The translations under genes were made by a program, and so were the position numbers. A DNA stretch of 64,000 nt from Mesonia aestuariivivens. GTDB lineage: Bacteria > Bacteroidota > Bacteroidia > Flavobacteriales > Flavobacteriaceae. Of this stretch, positions 61,952-64,000 are shown in pieces (position 1 is the first letter of the stretch; the number at the start of each line of letters is the position of its first letter). A model generated the notes under the pieces. The model worked only from the letters and a program-made list of their open reading frames with translations. It was not told where the DNA came from and searched no databases. Where the stretch lies: NCBI RefSeq assembly GCF_019311235.1, contig NZ_JAHWDF010000002.1, positions 1 to 64,000 of the forward strand. Direction: 5' to 3'.

Positions 61952-64000
61952 ATGGAATTGACAAGAGAACAAGTAATCACACATATAGAGCAGGCTGAAG
62001 CAGCTTACGCTAATCAACAAAACAGACAATTAGAATCGCATATTGTTGCAATTCAAGAAAATTTTGATGCTTTAGAAGCTCAAGATCAAGGCATTTGTAT
62101 TCGGTATTATCGTTTGTATATGCGTTTTTTAACGCTTTTTGAGCAGGTTAAAATATCTGCAATGCAAACCTATCTAGAAGCTTTAGAAACAGAAGGAGTT
62201 GTAGAGGCTTCAGATTACGAACTTATTTGTAGTTTTTACAAACTATGCCCGCAAGAGATTTACGAAAAAGCATTAATTGCTTATTCTTATAATGAAACCT
62301 TACATATTCATTATGCTTTAAAACTGAAAGAAGAGCGTCGCTTTACAGAGGCAATTGAAGTAGTAGATTATGTACTAGAATGCTATCCCGGAAATACCGA
62401 ATGTCGCTTTTTATTATGGGAAATTAAACAAGAATATTTAGATGAATTATGTAATGCTGAAGAAGAAATTGAAGCAACACAGCTTCTTAGTTTAGCTTCA
62501 GCAACACACCATAAATCTGTTTTAAAAGGCTTAGAACTAGATCCTAGATTAACACCAGCCGAAAAATACCACGTTCAAATTCAGTTAGCCGTTTGGGGAA
62601 ATAGATCGGTAGAAAATCGTAACCAATGGAGAGCCGAATGGCAACATGTAGAATTAGCAGACCAAACTCGTGATTTATTGGCAGATTATGCAAAAGCATT
62701 TATGATGTATGATATGGTAGATGAGGTTTTGAAATTTCCTGAAGCGCCTCATTTTCCAGAAGAAAACTACACAGATTTTTCAGGTTACAGAGCTTATATT
62801 TTAGCCGTTACCAATGCAGGCTGGCAAAGAGCGCAACACCACTATTTATTAATAGGTAAGTCTTGTTATCATTATTCAAAAGACTTGAAGAAAATGGCAT
62901 ATTGTCTTCAGCAAGGCTTAGAACTTCATCCTAAAAATCCGTTATTATTAGAATTGAAAGGGAAGTTTTTCTTTTTCCAAGGAGATTATGAGCAGGCAGC
63001 AGCAGGTTTTAATGAGGCATTTAAGCAAGGACTTTCTGCAACCGATTTTCTACAAACCTCAATGGATTTAAATGATCGGGTGAAAAATAGTAAAGGTATT
63101 TTGCAAACAGTGAATCAGTTTCATCAACGCCATTTTCCTAATGCAAAAAGTACGTGTTTTAGAGGAATAGCTTTGGTTAAATTAGGTTTTCTAGATCAAG
63201 CTTTTGAGGTTTTTACAGAAGGAATAGAAAACTATCCACAATCGGCATTTCATGCTTGGATGTATTATTGGCGAGCGGTAATTCATAAACATCATAAAAA
63301 TTATGATTTGATGTTGAAAGATATTCAGAGCGAAGTGAAATTTTATCCTGAAGGAAGCAGCGACTATTGCAACTCGATGAACTTATGTATGGCTTCGTTT
63401 TTTGAAAAGGGAGATTACAAAAAATCGCATCAATATGGGGCATATTGTTTTGAACAAAGACAGCTGGACGCAGACCTTCATACGGTATTAAAATGGATTT
63501 GCTTTTATAATTACCTACCAAAACCTAAAGGATTAGAAGAAGCTTCAGAAGCAGATTTAATAACCAATCCAGCATCATTTATCGACTATCGTAATAACGG
63601 GTTAACCTATTGGATGATTGGGAACTATACGGAAGCAATAAATTCTTTATTACTTGCTGCTGAAAAAGACACAGAAAAAGGCTTGTACTATCAGTTAGCC
63701 TACCATTGCGCAAGACTAAGTCCAGATAAAGAAGTGGCGGTACGTATATATAGAGATTTAGTAAAAGAAGTTCCTGAGGCCAGAAACTGGGAAATAGATA
63801 TCTCATATACCGGTTTATTAGAACAAACCCAGAATTTTAAAGAAGCAAAAGAAGGCTTTTTAAATTTTACAGCATCGTATCCTTACGAAGTGTTTTATAA
63901 TTTTGCGAAACATAAAGATATGGTTATTCAAACCCTTAAAGAATCGGCAAAAGGAGAAGGGAATTTAAAAGATTACACCAGGTATAGTGCTGTGCTTTTA
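61952..64000 (+). CDS. TPR-repeat protein (partial, runs off the window)
   Basis: The frame is open from the ATG at 61952 to the last base: 683 codons with no stop, so the gene continues outside the window. The start is two bases after the DUF1266 stop. The sequence is helical with TPR-like units (AIEVVDYVLECYPGN; GDYEQAAAGFNEAFKQ; FLDQAFEVFTEGIENYPQS; GNYTEAINSLLLAAEK). No signal peptide is present. TPR proteins act as scaffolds. It is the last visible member of the accessory cluster. Confidence 0.85.
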   Translation, partial: MELTREQVITHIEQAEAAYANQQNRQLESHIVAIQENFDALEAQDQGICIRYYRLYMRFLTLFEQVKISAMQTYLEALETEGVVEASDYELICSFYKLCPQEIYEKALIAYSYNETLHIHYALKLKEERRFTEAIEVVDYVLECYPGNTECRFLLWEIKQEYLDELCNAEEEIEATQLLSLASATHHKSVLKGLELDPRLTPAEKYHVQIQLAVWGNRSVENRNQWRAEWQHVELADQTRDLLADYAKAFMMYDMVDEVLKFPEAPHFPEENYTDFSGYRAYILAVTNAGWQRAQHHYLLIGKSCYHYSKDLKKMAYCLQQGLELHPKNPLLLELKGKFFFFQGDYEQAAAGFNEAFKQGLSATDFLQTSMDLNDRVKNSKGILQTVNQFHQRHFPNAKSTCFRGIALVKLGFLDQAFEVFTEGIENYPQSAFHAWMYYWRAVIHKHHKNYDLMLKDIQSEVKFYPEGSSDYCNSMNLCMASFFEKGDYKKSHQYGAYCFEQRQLDADLHTVLKWICFYNYLPKPKGLEEASEADLITNPASFIDYRNNGLTYWMIGNYTEAINSLLLAAEKDTEKGLYYQLAYHCARLSPDKEVAVRIYRDLVKEVPEARNWEIDISYTGLLEQTQNFKEAKEGFLNFTASYPYEVFYNFAKHKDMVIQTLKESAKGEGNLKDYTRYSAVLL

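Overview
The window looks like a chromosomal segment of a marine-type Flavobacteriaceae (Bacteroidota). This rests on AT-rich DNA, promoters of the TTG-N19-TANNTTTG kind, weak or absent Shine-Dalgarno sequences, a DUF4876/DUF6850 TonB-receptor locus and typical Bacteroidota versions of Lon, DnaK, OxyR and SdaA. No species call is attempted.

Layout. 0-0.4 kb: the 3' end of an rRNA operon (23S tail, 5S, terminator). 0.5-1.1 kb: gene debris, including an internally deleted sugar (phosphoglycosyl) transferase. 1.1-10.3 kb: housekeeping and stress genes (lon, an exported unknown, L-serine dehydratase, dnaK, oxyR, an exported DUF2141 protein). 10.4-17.3 kb: the conserved MoxR/DUF58 membrane cluster (DUF58, MoxR ATPase, DUF4350, DUF4129, a polytopic protein, SpoIIM-like), with a divergent RDD protein. 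17.3-20.2 kb: TRIC/YicG channel, cyclophilin lipoprotein, CoA-type Nudix hydrolase, acyltransferase.

20.2-28.4 kb: two convergent transcription units. On + lie an exported class-A-beta-lactamase-like serine hydrolase and an ATP/ADP-translocase-like transporter fused to HEAT repeats. On - lie an exported protein with glucan-water-dikinase-like architecture and a second serine hydrolase. A near-consensus sigma-54 promoter precedes the first unit and a weaker one precedes dnaK. 28.4-31.2 kb: ECF sigma factor with a membrane partner, NDH-2, and a tiny membrane protein. 31.4-38.2 kb: a four-gene outer-membrane uptake locus (TonB receptor, DUF4876 lipoprotein, DUF6850 barrel, cytochrome c peroxidase) behind a very long palindrome that covers the -33 box.

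38.2-64 kb: accessory region. A 583-aa protein with a TerD-like segment is followed by a TetR/RND efflux operon. That operon is bracketed by two near-identical 91-bp direct repeats copied from the 3' end of the 583-aa gene. Beyond it come an endonuclease V homologue, two different 2OG-Fe(II)-dioxygenase-like genes, a YwqG/DUF1963 gene broken by one in-frame amber codon, small unknown genes, SMI1/KNR4 and DUF6892-like proteins, then a compact unit of coiled-coil protein, vWA protein and a divergent adenylosuccinate-synthetase paralogue. A SUKH protein, a large helical protein, a DUF1266 protein and a TPR protein cut by the window edge follow. Several of these genes share a 15-bp upstream motif (ACCGTTTTCAGGGAT and variants), suggesting one regulon. 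This island, with the dikinase/translocase locus, is the best candidate for undescribed biology here.
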